Assembly: GCF_900108335.1 (NCBI RefSeq)
Contig: NZ_FNVT01000036.1
Location: forward strand, 1-64,000
From: Nonomuraea solani
GTDB taxonomy: Bacteria > Actinomycetota > Actinomycetes > Streptosporangiales > Streptosporangiaceae
Length of the DNA stretch: 64,000 nt
Direction: 5' to 3'
Shown here: piece after piece, positions 49,054 to 57,264 of the stretch
Layout: every line of letters begins with the position of its first letter
Numbering within the stretch: the stretch's first letter is position 1
Program-made: the position numbers and the translations under genes
Notes under the pieces: generated by a model
What the model was told of the DNA's origin: nothing
Seen by the model: the letters and a program-made list of their open reading frames with translations, nothing else
Databases searched by the model: none

Positions 49054-49739
49054 TCCGGGTGCTGGTCGCCGACGACCAGGCGCTCGTACGCGCGGGCGTG
49101 CGCATGCTGCTGCAGGCCACGGGCGACATGGAGGTCGTGGGCGAGGCCGACGACGGCGCCGAGGCGGTACGCCTGGCCGAACGCCACCTGCCCGACGTGA
49201 TCCTCATGGACCTGCGCATGCCCAGGGTCGACGGCCTGGAGGCCATCAGGCGCGTGCTCGCGGCCCGGCCGGGGGCCAGGATCGTGGTGCTGACCACGTT
49301 CGCCGAGGACGGCAACGTCTACGCCGCCCTGCGCGCCGGGGCGGTCGGCTTCCTGGTCAAGGACGACGACCCGGAGCGCATGGTGGACGCCGTACGCCGG
49401 GCGGCGGCCGGTGAGCAGCTCCTGGCGCCGTCGGTGCTGCGGCGGGTGGTGGAGCGCTTCCTGGCCGCCGAGGAGCAGGCCACGCCGTCGGCGCCGCAGG
49501 GGCTGACCGAGCGCGAGCTGGAGGTGCTGGCCCTGGTCGGCACCGGCCTGTCCAACGCCGAGATCGCCGAGGAGCTGCACGTGGGCGTCACGACGGTCAA
49601 GACCCACATCGCGGCCGCCATGGACAAACTGGGCCTGCGCAACCGCATCCAGGCCGCCGTGGTCGCCCACCGCACGGGCCTGGTGGACGCCTCCTTCCGC
49701 CCCGTACGCCGGCCCAGGACCGGCCCGTCGCCCTCCTGA
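49050..49739 (+). CDS. NarL/LuxR-type response regulator
   Basis: The 229-residue regulator has a receiver domain with the acidic pair VLVADDQALVRAG and the phospho-acceptor Asp in VILMDLRMPRVDG. Then come Thr (VVLTTFAEDG) and Lys (FLVKDDDPERM). The LuxR DNA-binding domain is LTERELEVLALVGTGLSNAE then IAEELHVGVTTVKTHIAAAM. Its GTG overlaps the kinase stop. It probably binds the palindrome at 47397-47416. A strong terminator follows. Confidence 0.92.
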   Translation: MIRVLVADDQALVRAGVRMLLQATGDMEVVGEADDGAEAVRLAERHLPDVILMDLRMPRVDGLEAIRRVLAARPGARIVVLTTFAEDGNVYAALRAGAVGFLVKDDDPERMVDAVRRAAAGEQLLAPSVLRRVVERFLAAEEQATPSAPQGLTERELEVLALVGTGLSNAEIAEELHVGVTTVKTHIAAAMDKLGLRNRIQAAVVAHRTGLVDASFRPVRRPRTGPSPS

Positions 49740-49745
49740 CCCGCG

Positions 49746-49777
49746 AGCCCGGCCTCTGTCCTCGGGGGCCGGGCTTT
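49746..49777 (+). terminator. rho-independent terminator of the two-component operon
   Basis: AGCCCGGCC and GGCCGGGCT form a perfect 9-bp stem with a 12-nt loop, followed by TTT, 7 nt after the stop. Confidence 0.85.
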
Positions 49778-49913
49778 CCGCGCGCCGACTACCGGGAAGT
49801 CACCAAAGCGGGCTACGGGGGATCACCCGGCAGGCTGACGACCAGGCCTGATCCCCGCCGCGAACATGTGGTCCTCGAAGCGTCATCATCCGCGGAAAGG
49901 ACCGGAAACCACC

Positions 49914-50315
49914 ATGGCCGTCACATCCCAGCCCCCCAGGACGAGCGTCTCGGCGGGCCTGCTCTACGCCCTGCGCATAGCCGTACTGGCCCAGGCGGCG
50001 GCGCTGCTCGTGGCCGCCTCGTTCGCCGGCCAGGCCGTGGAGTCCGACTCCATGCTGGAGCCCCACGTCATGGCCGGCATGGTCGTCCACCTCGTGGCCC
50101 TCGTACAGATCGTCCTGGCCGTCCTCCTCTGGCGCCCGGGCCGCGGCGCCGGCTGGCCCGCGCTGGCCAGCGTCGCGCTGTTCGTCGTCGGCATGGCCCA
50201 GCACTTCACCTGGGAGTCGCTCGGGGCGCACCTGCCCAACGGGGTGATCCTGTTCGGCCTCGTGGTCGCCGTACTCGTCTGGTCATGGTCCCCGGCAGCG
50301 GCCCGCCGCCGTTAA
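49914..50315 (+). CDS. small four-helix membrane protein, hypothetical
   Basis: I do not recognise the family with certainty. The 133-residue protein has four hydrophobic segments: LLYALRIAVLAQAAALLVAA, MAGMVVHLVALVQIVLAVLL, WPALASVALFVVGMAQHFTW and VILFGLVVAVLVWSW. His residues in segments 2 and 3 (PHVMAGMVVH, MAQHFTW) resemble heme- or quinone-binding positions in small cytochrome-like membrane proteins, but this is only a suggestion. The ATG at 49914 follows GGAAAGGA. It precedes trpF by 10 nt, though trpF has its own -10 within its stop codon. Confidence 0.7.
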   Translation: MAVTSQPPRTSVSAGLLYALRIAVLAQAAALLVAASFAGQAVESDSMLEPHVMAGMVVHLVALVQIVLAVLLWRPGRGAGWPALASVALFVVGMAQHFTWESLGAHLPNGVILFGLVVAVLVWSWSPAAARRR

Positions 50316-50325
50316 GGTCGGAGAT

Positions 50326-50916
50326 GTGTATGTGAAGATCTGCGGCCTGCGCGAGCCCGAGCACGTGGCCGCCGCCGTCGAGGCGGGCGCCGACGCCATC
50401 GGGTTCGTCATGACCCGGAGCCCCCGCGAGATCGCGCCCGAGCGCGTCGCGGAGCTGGCCGCGCTGGTCCCCGCCCACGTGCTCACCGTCGGCGTGTTCC
50501 GGGGGGAGAGCCCCGAGGCGGTGCGGGCGGCGGCGCTGACGTCCGGCGTCCGGGCCGTGCAACTGCACGGGAGGCATCCGCACGGCGACTTCACCGCACT
50601 GAAGGACCTCGGGGTCCGGCTGGTCAGGGCCGTGGACGCGCGGGCCGACCTGAGCTGCGGCGCCTACGACGAAGACCTGCTCATCGTCGACGCGCCCCAG
50701 GCGGGCTCAGGTCAGCCGTGGGACTGGGCCGCCGTCCGCGGCCGCCCCTCCGGCCGGTGGATGCTGGCGGGGGGCCTCGGCCCGGCCAACGTACGCGAGG
50801 CGATCGCGGCCGCCGAGCCGTGGGGCGTCGACGTGTCCAGCGGCGTGGAGACGTCGCCGGGCGTGAAGGACTCGGCCCTGATCGAGGCGTTCCTGAGGGC
50901 GGCCCGGCATGGATGA
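50326..50916 (+). CDS. trpF: phosphoribosylanthranilate isomerase
   Basis: The 196-residue TIM-barrel enzyme catalyses the third step of tryptophan synthesis. It begins VKICGLREPEHVAAAVEAGA with the catalytic Cys of the KICG motif. The general acid Asp is expected near VDAPQAGSGQPWDW. The phosphate-binding end is LAGGLGPANVREAI and GVDVSSGVETSPGVKD. It is separate from trpEG. The start is GTG 50326, with TAAGGT 7 nt upstream formed by the previous stop codon, hence leaderless; GTG 50332 is also possible. Its 3' end overlaps the GNAT gene by 8 nt. Confidence 0.9.
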   Translation: MYVKICGLREPEHVAAAVEAGADAIGFVMTRSPREIAPERVAELAALVPAHVLTVGVFRGESPEAVRAAALTSGVRAVQLHGRHPHGDFTALKDLGVRLVRAVDARADLSCGAYDEDLLIVDAPQAGSGQPWDWAAVRGRPSGRWMLAGGLGPANVREAIAAAEPWGVDVSSGVETSPGVKDSALIEAFLRAARHG

Positions 50917-51817
50917 GCTCGTCCGCGGCCCGATCGCCGGCCGCGCCGGCGCGGCCGGTGACCTGGCGCGCGCCCTGGACTTCCAGCACGCCTTCGCCCG
51001 CCGCAAGGCCCCCCGCCAGGCACAGGTGCCCGGCGGCTTCGCGGTCCTGGACGACCGCTTCCCCGGCTCCTACGACGACAACAAACTGATCATCTCGACC
51101 CCCGAAGCCTTCGCCGCCCCTGACGGGCTCGGCGACCCGCGTGGTCCTGGCGGGTCGGGCGACCCCGGCGGGCTTGGTGGGGCCGGCGAGTTCGGTGATC
51201 TGGCCGGCTCCAGCGGGGCCGAAGTGGTGCGCGGGCTGCTGGAGGCGACCGATGAGGTGCTGGCGGGGCGGAAGCACCGCATGGTGTGCGTGGACGACGA
51301 CCGGCTCGGCACGGCGTTGGCCCCCGCCTTCGAAGCCGCGGGCTACGAGCGGGAGACCAACCTCCTGATGGCCTTCCGGGGCCGGATCCCCCACGACCCG
51401 CCCCCGGCGGAGCGGCTGGGCCTGGAGGAGCTGATGTCCGTGCTGCGCCGCGACTGGCGCCACACGCTCCCGCAGGCGCCGGACGAGGTGATCGAGGGGC
51501 TCGCCCTGCGGGTGGAGTCCCGGCTGCGCGGCGCCGACGAGGTGGGCTTCTGGGGCGTACGCGCCCCGGACGGCGAGATCGCCGCCAGAGCCGACCTGTA
51601 CATGCAGGGCGGTGCCGCCCAGATCGAGAGCGTCTTCACCGGCGAGGCTCATCGGGGCAAGGGCCATGCCCGCACCCTGATGACCGCCCTGCTGGCACAG
51701 GCCGCCGAGGCCGAGCTGATCTTCCTGGTCGCGGACGCCGACGACTGGCCCCTGCGCTTCTACACCCGCCTCGGCTTCGAGCCCCTCGGCCGCACCCACA
51801 CCTTCCTCCGCGCCTGA
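50909..51817 (+). CDS. GNAT family N-acetyltransferase with Gly/Pro-rich insert
   Basis: The 302-residue protein has two halves. The C-terminal GNAT domain has ADLYMQGGAAQIESVFTGEA then HRGKGHARTLMTALLAQAAE (the acetyl-CoA R/QxxGxG/A loop) and the end strand RFYTRLGFEPLGRTHTFLRA. The N-terminal half begins GPIAGRAGAAGDLARALDFQ. Between them, residues about 72-100 are a Gly/Pro/Asp-rich low-complexity stretch (GDPRGPGGSGDPGGLGG). The substrate is unknown. It overlaps the trpF stop, so it is likely co-transcribed with trpF. Confidence 0.8.
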   Translation: MDELVRGPIAGRAGAAGDLARALDFQHAFARRKAPRQAQVPGGFAVLDDRFPGSYDDNKLIISTPEAFAAPDGLGDPRGPGGSGDPGGLGGAGEFGDLAGSSGAEVVRGLLEATDEVLAGRKHRMVCVDDDRLGTALAPAFEAAGYERETNLLMAFRGRIPHDPPPAERLGLEELMSVLRRDWRHTLPQAPDEVIEGLALRVESRLRGADEVGFWGVRAPDGEIAARADLYMQGGAAQIESVFTGEAHRGKGHARTLMTALLAQAAEAELIFLVADADDWPLRFYTRLGFEPLGRTHTFLRA

Positions 51818-51982
51818 GGTCCCGCGCCTGAGGTCCCCTGTCTGAGGTCTCACGTCTGGGGGCTTGCGTTCGAGAGCCGGTGGTTCAGGCGGGCGGTGCT
51901 TGAGGTGGCCCGGGCGAAACGCCTGAACGGTGGGTCAGGCCGGGGCCGCTGTGTTCGAGTTCCACGCAGTAGGGTCTCCTGC

Positions 51983-52564
51983 GTGAGCGAAACTTCCGCC
52001 GAGGACCGGATCTGGACGGTTCCTAACCTGCTGAGCTTCCTGCGCCTCCTGGGCGTCCCCGTGTTCCTCTGGCTGGTTCTCGGGCCCAAGGCGGACGGGT
52101 GGGCCATCGGGGTCCTCGCGGTGGCCGGTTTCACCGACTGGCTCGACGGATGGATCGCAAGGGCGTTCAACCAGACGAGCAGGCTCGGCCGGATCATCGA
52201 TCCCGCCGCCGACAAGCTCTACGTCTTCGCCACCGTCTTCGCCCTCCTCGTGCGCGACGTGATCCCCTGGTGGCTGGTGGTGGTCATCCTCGGTCGTGAA
52301 CTCTTCGTCGCGTGTTTCATTCCCGTACTTCGCAAACATGGCTATAAGGCACTTCAAGTGCATTTCCTGGGCAAGGCCGCCATGTTCAACCTCATGTACG
52401 CCTTCCCTCTCCTCTTCCTTGCCTCCCACACTGGGTGGTATGCCGAAATAGCGCGCGTTGTCGGGTGGGCGTTCGCGCTTTGGGGAACGGGCCTGTACTG
52501 GTGGGCGGGGGTGCTGTACGTGGCCCAGGTGCGACAGCTCGTAACGGCGGCCAAGAAGGGGTGA
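51983..52564 (+). CDS. CDP-alcohol phosphatidyltransferase family protein
   Basis: The 193-residue membrane enzyme joins a CDP-alcohol to a lipid or polyol. The signature D-G-x2-A-R-x8-G-x3-D-x3-D is intact: DWLDGWIARAFNQTSRLGRI then IDPAADK. About five transmembrane helices are seen. In actinobacteria the homologue next to garA (Rv1822, pgsA2) is of unsettled substrate, so I give no symbol. GTG 51983 follows TAGGGT by 7 nt, so the message is probably leaderless. The next gene begins 5 nt after its stop. Confidence 0.87.
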   Translation: MSETSAEDRIWTVPNLLSFLRLLGVPVFLWLVLGPKADGWAIGVLAVAGFTDWLDGWIARAFNQTSRLGRIIDPAADKLYVFATVFALLVRDVIPWWLVVVILGRELFVACFIPVLRKHGYKALQVHFLGKAAMFNLMYAFPLLFLASHTGWYAEIARVVGWAFALWGTGLYWWAGVLYVAQVRQLVTAAKKG

Positions 52565-52568
52565 TCGG

Positions 52569-55073
52569 GTGAAGGCGGTCGTCATGGCAGGCGGCGAGGG
52601 CACTCGGCTGCGGCCGATGACCGCCAACCAGCCCAAACCGCTGCTCCCCGTGGTCAACCGCCCGATCATGGAACACGTCCTGCGCCTGCTCAAACGGCAT
52701 GGCGTCACCGAGACGGTGGTCACGCTCCAGTTCCTGGCCGCCCTCGTGCGCAACTACTTCGGCGACGGCGACGAGCTGGGCATGAGCCTCCAGTACGCCA
52801 CCGAGGACATCCCTCTCGGCACCGCCGGCAGCGTCAAGAACGCCGCCGACCGCCTCCGCGACGATCGTTTTCTGGTCATATCAGGCGATGCCCTGACGGA
52901 TATCGATTTATCCGACATGATCCGTTTTCATCGCGAAAATGGGGCCCTGGTGACCATCGGCCTGAAGCGGGTTCCGAACCCCCTCGAATTCGGGATCATC
53001 ATCGTCGACGACGAGGGCCGCGTACAACGTTTCCTGGAGAAACCCACCTGGGGCCAGGTCTTCTCCGACACCGTCAACACCGGCATCTACGTCATGGAGC
53101 CCGAGGTCCTCGACTCCGTGGCGGCCGGCGAGCCCGTCGACTGGTCCTCGGACGTCTTCCCCGCCCTCCTCGACAAGGGCGCCGCCATCTACGGCTACGT
53201 GGCCGACGGCTACTGGGAGGACGTCGGCACCCACGACAGCTACCTCAAGGCCCAGGCCGACGCCCTGTCGGGCAAGGTCGAGCTGGACATCGGCGGCTTC
53301 GAGCTGTCGCCCGGCGTCTGGGTCGCCGACTCGGCCTCGGTGGACCCCGACGCCGTGCTCAAGGGCCCGCTGCTGATCGGCGACTACGCCAAGGTGGAGG
53401 CGGGCGCCGAGCTGCGCGAGTACACCGTGCTCGGCAACAACGCCGTCGTCCGCGAGGGCGCCTTCCTGCACCGCGCGATCGTCCACGACAACGTCTATCT
53501 CGGCCCCGGCGCCCACCTGCGCGGCTGCGTCATCGGCAAGAGCACCGACGTGATGGCCGGCGCCCGCATCGAGGAGAACGCCGTCATCGGCGACGAATGC
53601 GTCATCGAGGCCGAGGCGTACGTCTCCAGCGGCGTCAAGGTCTACCCCTTCAAGACCATCGAGGCCGGCGCGGTCGTCAACACCAGCGTCATCTGGGAGT
53701 CGCGCGGCCAGCGCAACCTGTTCGGCCCGAGGGGCGTCAGCGGCCTGGTCAACGTCGAGATCACCGCCGAGCTGTGCGTCCGCCTGGCCAGCGCGTACGC
53801 CACCACTCTCAAGAAGGGCGAGTCCGTCGTCACCTCCCGCGACTGCTCCCTGGCCGCCAGGGCGCTCAAGCGGGCCGTCATCGGGGCCCTGACCGCCGGC
53901 GCCATCAACGTCCTCGACCTGGAGGCCGCCCCGCTGCCCGTGGCCCGCTTCCACACCGGCAGGGAGCCGGTCGCGGGCGGCATCGCGCTGCGCACCACGC
54001 CGGGAGACCCGCAGAGCGTGGACATCGTGATCATGGACGACCGCGGCGCCGACCTGCCCCCGGCCGCTCAGCGCAAGCTGGAGCGGGTCTTCTCCCGCCA
54101 GGAGTTCCGCCGCGCCTTCCCCGGCGAGATCGCCCAGCTGACCTATCCGGCCAGGGCCATCGAGGACTACACCCACGAGCTGCTGCGCCACGTCGGCGTG
54201 GGCGGCGTCCGGGACATGAAGGTCGTCGTCGACTGCGCCGGCGGCACCTCCTCGCTCGTGCTGCCCACCCTGCTCGGCCGGGTCGGCATCGAGGTGCTCA
54301 CCGTCAACGCCCGCCTCGACGACGTCTCGCCCACCGAGACGCTCGCCGAGCGCCGCCGCGACCTGCAGCGCCTGTCCGAGCTCGTCAGCTCCTCGCGGGC
54401 CGCGTTCGGCGTGCGGTTCGACCCCGTCGGCGAGCGCATCGCCCTGGTGGACGAGAAGGGCCAGCTCATCAACGAGGAGCGGGCCCTGCTCGTCGTGCTC
54501 GACCTCGTGGCCGCCGAGCGCAGGGGCGGCCAGGTGGCCCTGCCCGTCACCACGACCCGGGTCGCCGAGCAGGTCTGCCGCTTCCACGGCGTCCAGGTGC
54601 AGTGGACCTCCACCGCGCTCGACGCCCTCACCTCGGCCGCCGCCGGGCCCGACATGATCTTCGCGGCGGACGGGCGCGGCGGTTTCGTCGTCCCCGAGTT
54701 CAGCCCGGCGATCGACGGGCTGGCCGCGTTCATGCGCCTGCTGGGCCTGGTCGCCCGCACGCGCCTGTCGCTCAGCCAGATCGACGCCAGGATCCCCGAG
54801 GTCAAGCTGCTCAAGCGGACCGTGCCCACCCCATGGGCGGCCAAGGGCGCCGTCATGCGCTCGGTCATCGAGGCGGCCGAGTCCGAGCCCGACGGCCACC
54901 GCGTCGACACCACCGACGGCGTGCGCGTGACCCGCGACGACGGAAGCTGGGTGCTGGTCCTGCCCGCCGCCGCCGAACCCGTCACCGATCTGTGGGCCGA
55001 GGCGCCCGACATCGACGGCGCCCAGGCCCTGCTCGAACGCTGGAGCCGCATAGTGGAGCAGGCCGCCACCTGA
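52569..55073 (+). CDS. nucleotidyltransferase fused to left-handed beta-helix and degenerate phosphomannomutase
   Basis: The 834-residue protein has three parts. Residues 1-230 are a sugar-phosphate nucleotidyltransferase (VMAGGEGTRLRPMTANQPKP; VISGDALTDIDLSD; GYWEDVGTHDSYL), resembling mannose-1-phosphate guanylyltransferase. Residues 240-380 carry a hexapeptide-type left-handed helix. Residues 390-834 are phosphohexomutase-like. The mutase sites are altered: the phospho-Ser loop is TSRDCS in place of ASHNP, the metal loop is FDPVGERIAL in place of DGDADR, and the sugar loop is DGRGGFVVPEF in place of GEESGG. So GDP-mannose (or related) synthesis may be active while the mutase is not. GTG 52569 follows the lipid synthase stop by 5 nt. 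Confidence 0.87.
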   Translation: MKAVVMAGGEGTRLRPMTANQPKPLLPVVNRPIMEHVLRLLKRHGVTETVVTLQFLAALVRNYFGDGDELGMSLQYATEDIPLGTAGSVKNAADRLRDDRFLVISGDALTDIDLSDMIRFHRENGALVTIGLKRVPNPLEFGIIIVDDEGRVQRFLEKPTWGQVFSDTVNTGIYVMEPEVLDSVAAGEPVDWSSDVFPALLDKGAAIYGYVADGYWEDVGTHDSYLKAQADALSGKVELDIGGFELSPGVWVADSASVDPDAVLKGPLLIGDYAKVEAGAELREYTVLGNNAVVREGAFLHRAIVHDNVYLGPGAHLRGCVIGKSTDVMAGARIEENAVIGDECVIEAEAYVSSGVKVYPFKTIEAGAVVNTSVIWESRGQRNLFGPRGVSGLVNVEITAELCVRLASAYATTLKKGESVVTSRDCSLAARALKRAVIGALTAGAINVLDLEAAPLPVARFHTGREPVAGGIALRTTPGDPQSVDIVIMDDRGADLPPAAQRKLERVFSRQEFRRAFPGEIAQLTYPARAIEDYTHELLRHVGVGGVRDMKVVVDCAGGTSSLVLPTLLGRVGIEVLTVNARLDDVSPTETLAERRRDLQRLSELVSSSRAAFGVRFDPVGERIALVDEKGQLINEERALLVVLDLVAAERRGGQVALPVTTTRVAEQVCRFHGVQVQWTSTALDALTSAAAGPDMIFAADGRGGFVVPEFSPAIDGLAAFMRLLGLVARTRLSLSQIDARIPEVKLLKRTVPTPWAAKGAVMRSVIEAAESEPDGHRVDTTDGVRVTRDDGSWVLVLPAAAEPVTDLWAEAPDIDGAQALLERWSRIVEQAAT

Positions 55074-55236
55074 CTCGTCACGCACCGTGACGGAGCCGGT
55101 GAGAAAAGCCGTCACCCGGAGGATGTGCGCGGACAGTGCCGCAAGATCGTAATGTAGAAACGCGCGGCGGCATGGACCACGGGGCGGGGGCGGCGGTAAC
55201 TTTGTCTGCGTCCAAACCAAAGTCCAGTGTCCCGCC

Positions 55237-55265
55237 TTGACCTTTGCCGCTGATCAGCGTAAGTT
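55237..55265 (+). promoter_or_regulatory. promoter of the FHA-FtsR genes
   Basis: TTGACC (55237-55242), 17 nt, TAAGTT (55260-55265). The 278-bp gap before the FHA gene also has a TGACGG/CCGTCA hairpin near its left end, possibly the terminator of the nucleotidyltransferase gene. The leader would be about 80 nt. Confidence 0.7.
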
Positions 55266-55351
55266 GCGGCATTCGCAAACTTGAAAAAGCGAAGCGAGGC
55301 GCGCCTTGAGCACCGTCGCCGCGTCTTCGCGGTAGGAGGCCGAGCCGATCG

Positions 55352-55864
55352 ATGCCGAGCGTCTACTGCACGCAGTGCGGGCACGCCAACCCCGAGGATG
55401 CCCGTTTCTGTTCCCGCTGTGGGTCACCGCTGACCAGACCCGAGGTCGCCGGGGATACCACATCCACGATCTCCGTGGCGGGAATCGAGGCGTACGAGGC
55501 TGAGACCGGCGACATGCTGCTGGCGGAGCGGGCGCTCGTCGAGCAGCTCCCGCCCGGCACGGCGTTGCTCACGGTCACCAGGGGTCCCAACCAGGGAAGT
55601 CGTTTCCGGCTCGACAAGGAGCTGACGACCACCGGGCGCCATCCGGAGAGCGACATCTTCCTCGACGACATCACCGTCTCCCGCCGCCACGTCGAGTTCT
55701 ACCGCCACCGCGGCGGCCAGTTCTCCGTGCGCGACGTGGGCAGCCTCAACGGCACCTACGTCAACAGGGAACGGATCGAGGAGGTTCCTCTGCACTCCGG
55801 AGACGAGGTGCAGATCGGCAAGTTCCGCCTCGTCTTCCTGATGCGGGGCAACTCCGGCGTATGA
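55352..55864 (+). CDS. garA: zinc-ribbon FHA domain protein (GarA/OdhI type)
   Basis: The 170-residue protein has an N-terminal zinc ribbon (YCTQCGHANPEDARFCSRCG, four Cys). A TTSTI motif near residue 36 corresponds to the N-terminal pThr site of GarA/OdhI. The FHA domain is at about 75-155 (TGRHPESDIFLDDITVSRRH; VRDVGSLNGTYVNRERIEEV). In mycobacteria and corynebacteria the unphosphorylated protein inhibits 2-oxoglutarate dehydrogenase and glutamate dehydrogenase, and Ser/Thr kinase phosphorylation switches it off. The same is inferred here. The stop overlaps ftsR. Confidence 0.9.
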   Translation: MPSVYCTQCGHANPEDARFCSRCGSPLTRPEVAGDTTSTISVAGIEAYEAETGDMLLAERALVEQLPPGTALLTVTRGPNQGSRFRLDKELTTTGRHPESDIFLDDITVSRRHVEFYRHRGGQFSVRDVGSLNGTYVNRERIEEVPLHSGDEVQIGKFRLVFLMRGNSGV

Positions 55865-56514
55865 CCTCTCAAGCGGCCCGGTCGCACATGAGCATCGGGG
55901 AGGTGCTCGCGCTCCTGCAGGGCGAGTTCCCCGATGTCACCATCTCCAAGATCCGGTTCCTGGAGGGTGAGGGGCTCATCGAGCCCGAGCGCAGCCCGTC
56001 CGGCTACCGCAAGTTCACCCACCTGCACGTGGAGCAGCTGCGCTTCATCCTCACCGAGCAGCGCGACCACTACCTGCCGCTGCGGGTGATCAAGGACCGG
56101 ATGGCGGAGAGCTTCGGCCGGCCGCGCGCCGTGCAGCAGACCCAGGAGGTCCGCTACGACCGGGCCGAGCTGCTCGAGGCCGCGGAGATCGACGACGAGA
56201 CGCTCACCGAGCTGGAGGACTACGGCCTGCTCGCCCCGGTGGCCAGGCGCTACGACGAAGAGGCGCTCAAGGTGGCGCGTGCCGTCGGTGCCCTGGCCCG
56301 CTTCGGCCTGCACGCCCGCCACCTGCGGGCGGTCAAGGCTGCGGCCGAGCGCGAGTGCGGTCTGGTCGAGCAGGCCGTCGCGCCCATCCTCAAGCGGCGC
56401 GCCCCCGGAGCCATCGGCGAGGCCGACGAGGCGGCCAGGGAGCTTTCGACGCTCCTGCTCGACCTGCACGCATCCCTTGTGCGCACGGGAGTCCGGTCGG
56501 TCCTGGGACGCTAA
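55861..56514 (+). CDS. ftsR: MerR-family regulator FtsR
   Basis: The 217-residue MerR protein has the winged helix MSIGEVLALLQGEFPDVTIS, KIRFLEGEGLIEPERSPSGY and RKFTHLHVEQLRFILTEQRD. The C-terminal helical part contains ERECGLVEQAVAPILKRRAP. It matches Rv1828/FtsR, which activates ftsZ in corynebacteria, by position directly after garA and before the DUF151 nuclease gene. There are no metal-binding Cys residues of CueR/MerR type. ATG 55861 overlaps the garA stop. Confidence 0.88.
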   Translation: MTSQAARSHMSIGEVLALLQGEFPDVTISKIRFLEGEGLIEPERSPSGYRKFTHLHVEQLRFILTEQRDHYLPLRVIKDRMAESFGRPRAVQQTQEVRYDRAELLEAAEIDDETLTELEDYGLLAPVARRYDEEALKVARAVGALARFGLHARHLRAVKAAAERECGLVEQAVAPILKRRAPGAIGEADEAARELSTLLLDLHASLVRTGVRSVLGR

Positions 56515-56646
56515 GACCGTAGCGAGCTGGGAGGTGGAGGCACATTCCGGCCCCGGTGGGTGTTACGTTGAATTGCAGAAGCCAGTCCGCAGAAGCGACC
56601 AGCCAAGAGCTGTGCCGGGTGACCGGTCAGGAATACGGAGCAGCCC

Positions 56647-57117
56647 GTGTTGCAGATGGAGGTCGTGGGCGTTCGAGTTGAGATGCCCACAAATCAGCCG
56701 ATCGTCTTGCTCAAGGAGGCACACGGGGAGCGGTTTCTTCCTATATGGATTGGCATGACCGAAGCGACGGCCATCGCCCTGGCCCAGGCGGAGGAGCCTC
56801 CACCCCGCCCGCTCACCCATGACCTTTTCCGTGACGTGCTGAGCGCCCTGGGCGTCGGCCTGCGCGCGGTCAACATCGTCGCGCTGCGCGACGGCATCTT
56901 CTTCGCCGATCTGGTGTTCTCCAACGGCGTGGAGGTGAGCGCGCGGCCCTCCGACTCCATCGCGCTCGCCCTGCGCACCGGAGCGCGGATCTTCGCCAGC
57001 GAGGAGGTCGTTCAGGAGGCCGGAGTGATCATTCCGGACGACCAGGAGGACGAGGTGGAGAAGTTCAGGGAGTTCCTTGACACGATCACTCCCGAGGACT
57101 TCGGCCGGGCGGGGTAG
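56647..57117 (+). CDS. bifunctional nuclease family protein (DUF151)
   Basis: The 156-residue protein has the DUF151 pattern: MEVVGVRVEMPTNQPIVLLK, then RFLPIWIGMTEATAIALAQA, PTHDLFRDVLSALGV in variant form, and VSARPSDSIALALRTGARIF. Plant and archaeal homologues show DNase and RNase activity; the bacterial role is unknown. It is conserved between FtsR and the second MerR in actinobacteria (Rv1829). The start GTG 56647 is preceded by GGAGCAG. Confidence 0.9.
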   Translation: MLQMEVVGVRVEMPTNQPIVLLKEAHGERFLPIWIGMTEATAIALAQAEEPPPRPLTHDLFRDVLSALGVGLRAVNIVALRDGIFFADLVFSNGVEVSARPSDSIALALRTGARIFASEEVVQEAGVIIPDDQEDEVEKFREFLDTITPEDFGRAG

Positions 57118-57161
57118 GTATTTCAGTGCATTTACGCTTCACGACGCGCCGGGCCGGATCG

Positions 57162-57190
57162 TTGACTGAGCATGGTCACGGTCCTACGGT
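57162..57190 (+). promoter_or_regulatory. promoter of the merR gene
   Basis: TTGACT (57162-57167), 17 nt, TACGGT (57185-57190), about 75 nt before the chosen GTG. Confidence 0.7.
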
Positions 57191-57264
57191 GCAAGTGAAA
57201 CCCGTGGTCGCCCTTTATGAACCCCCAGATCAGGCCACGGGATGAGAGAAAGCCGGAGGTCCGC

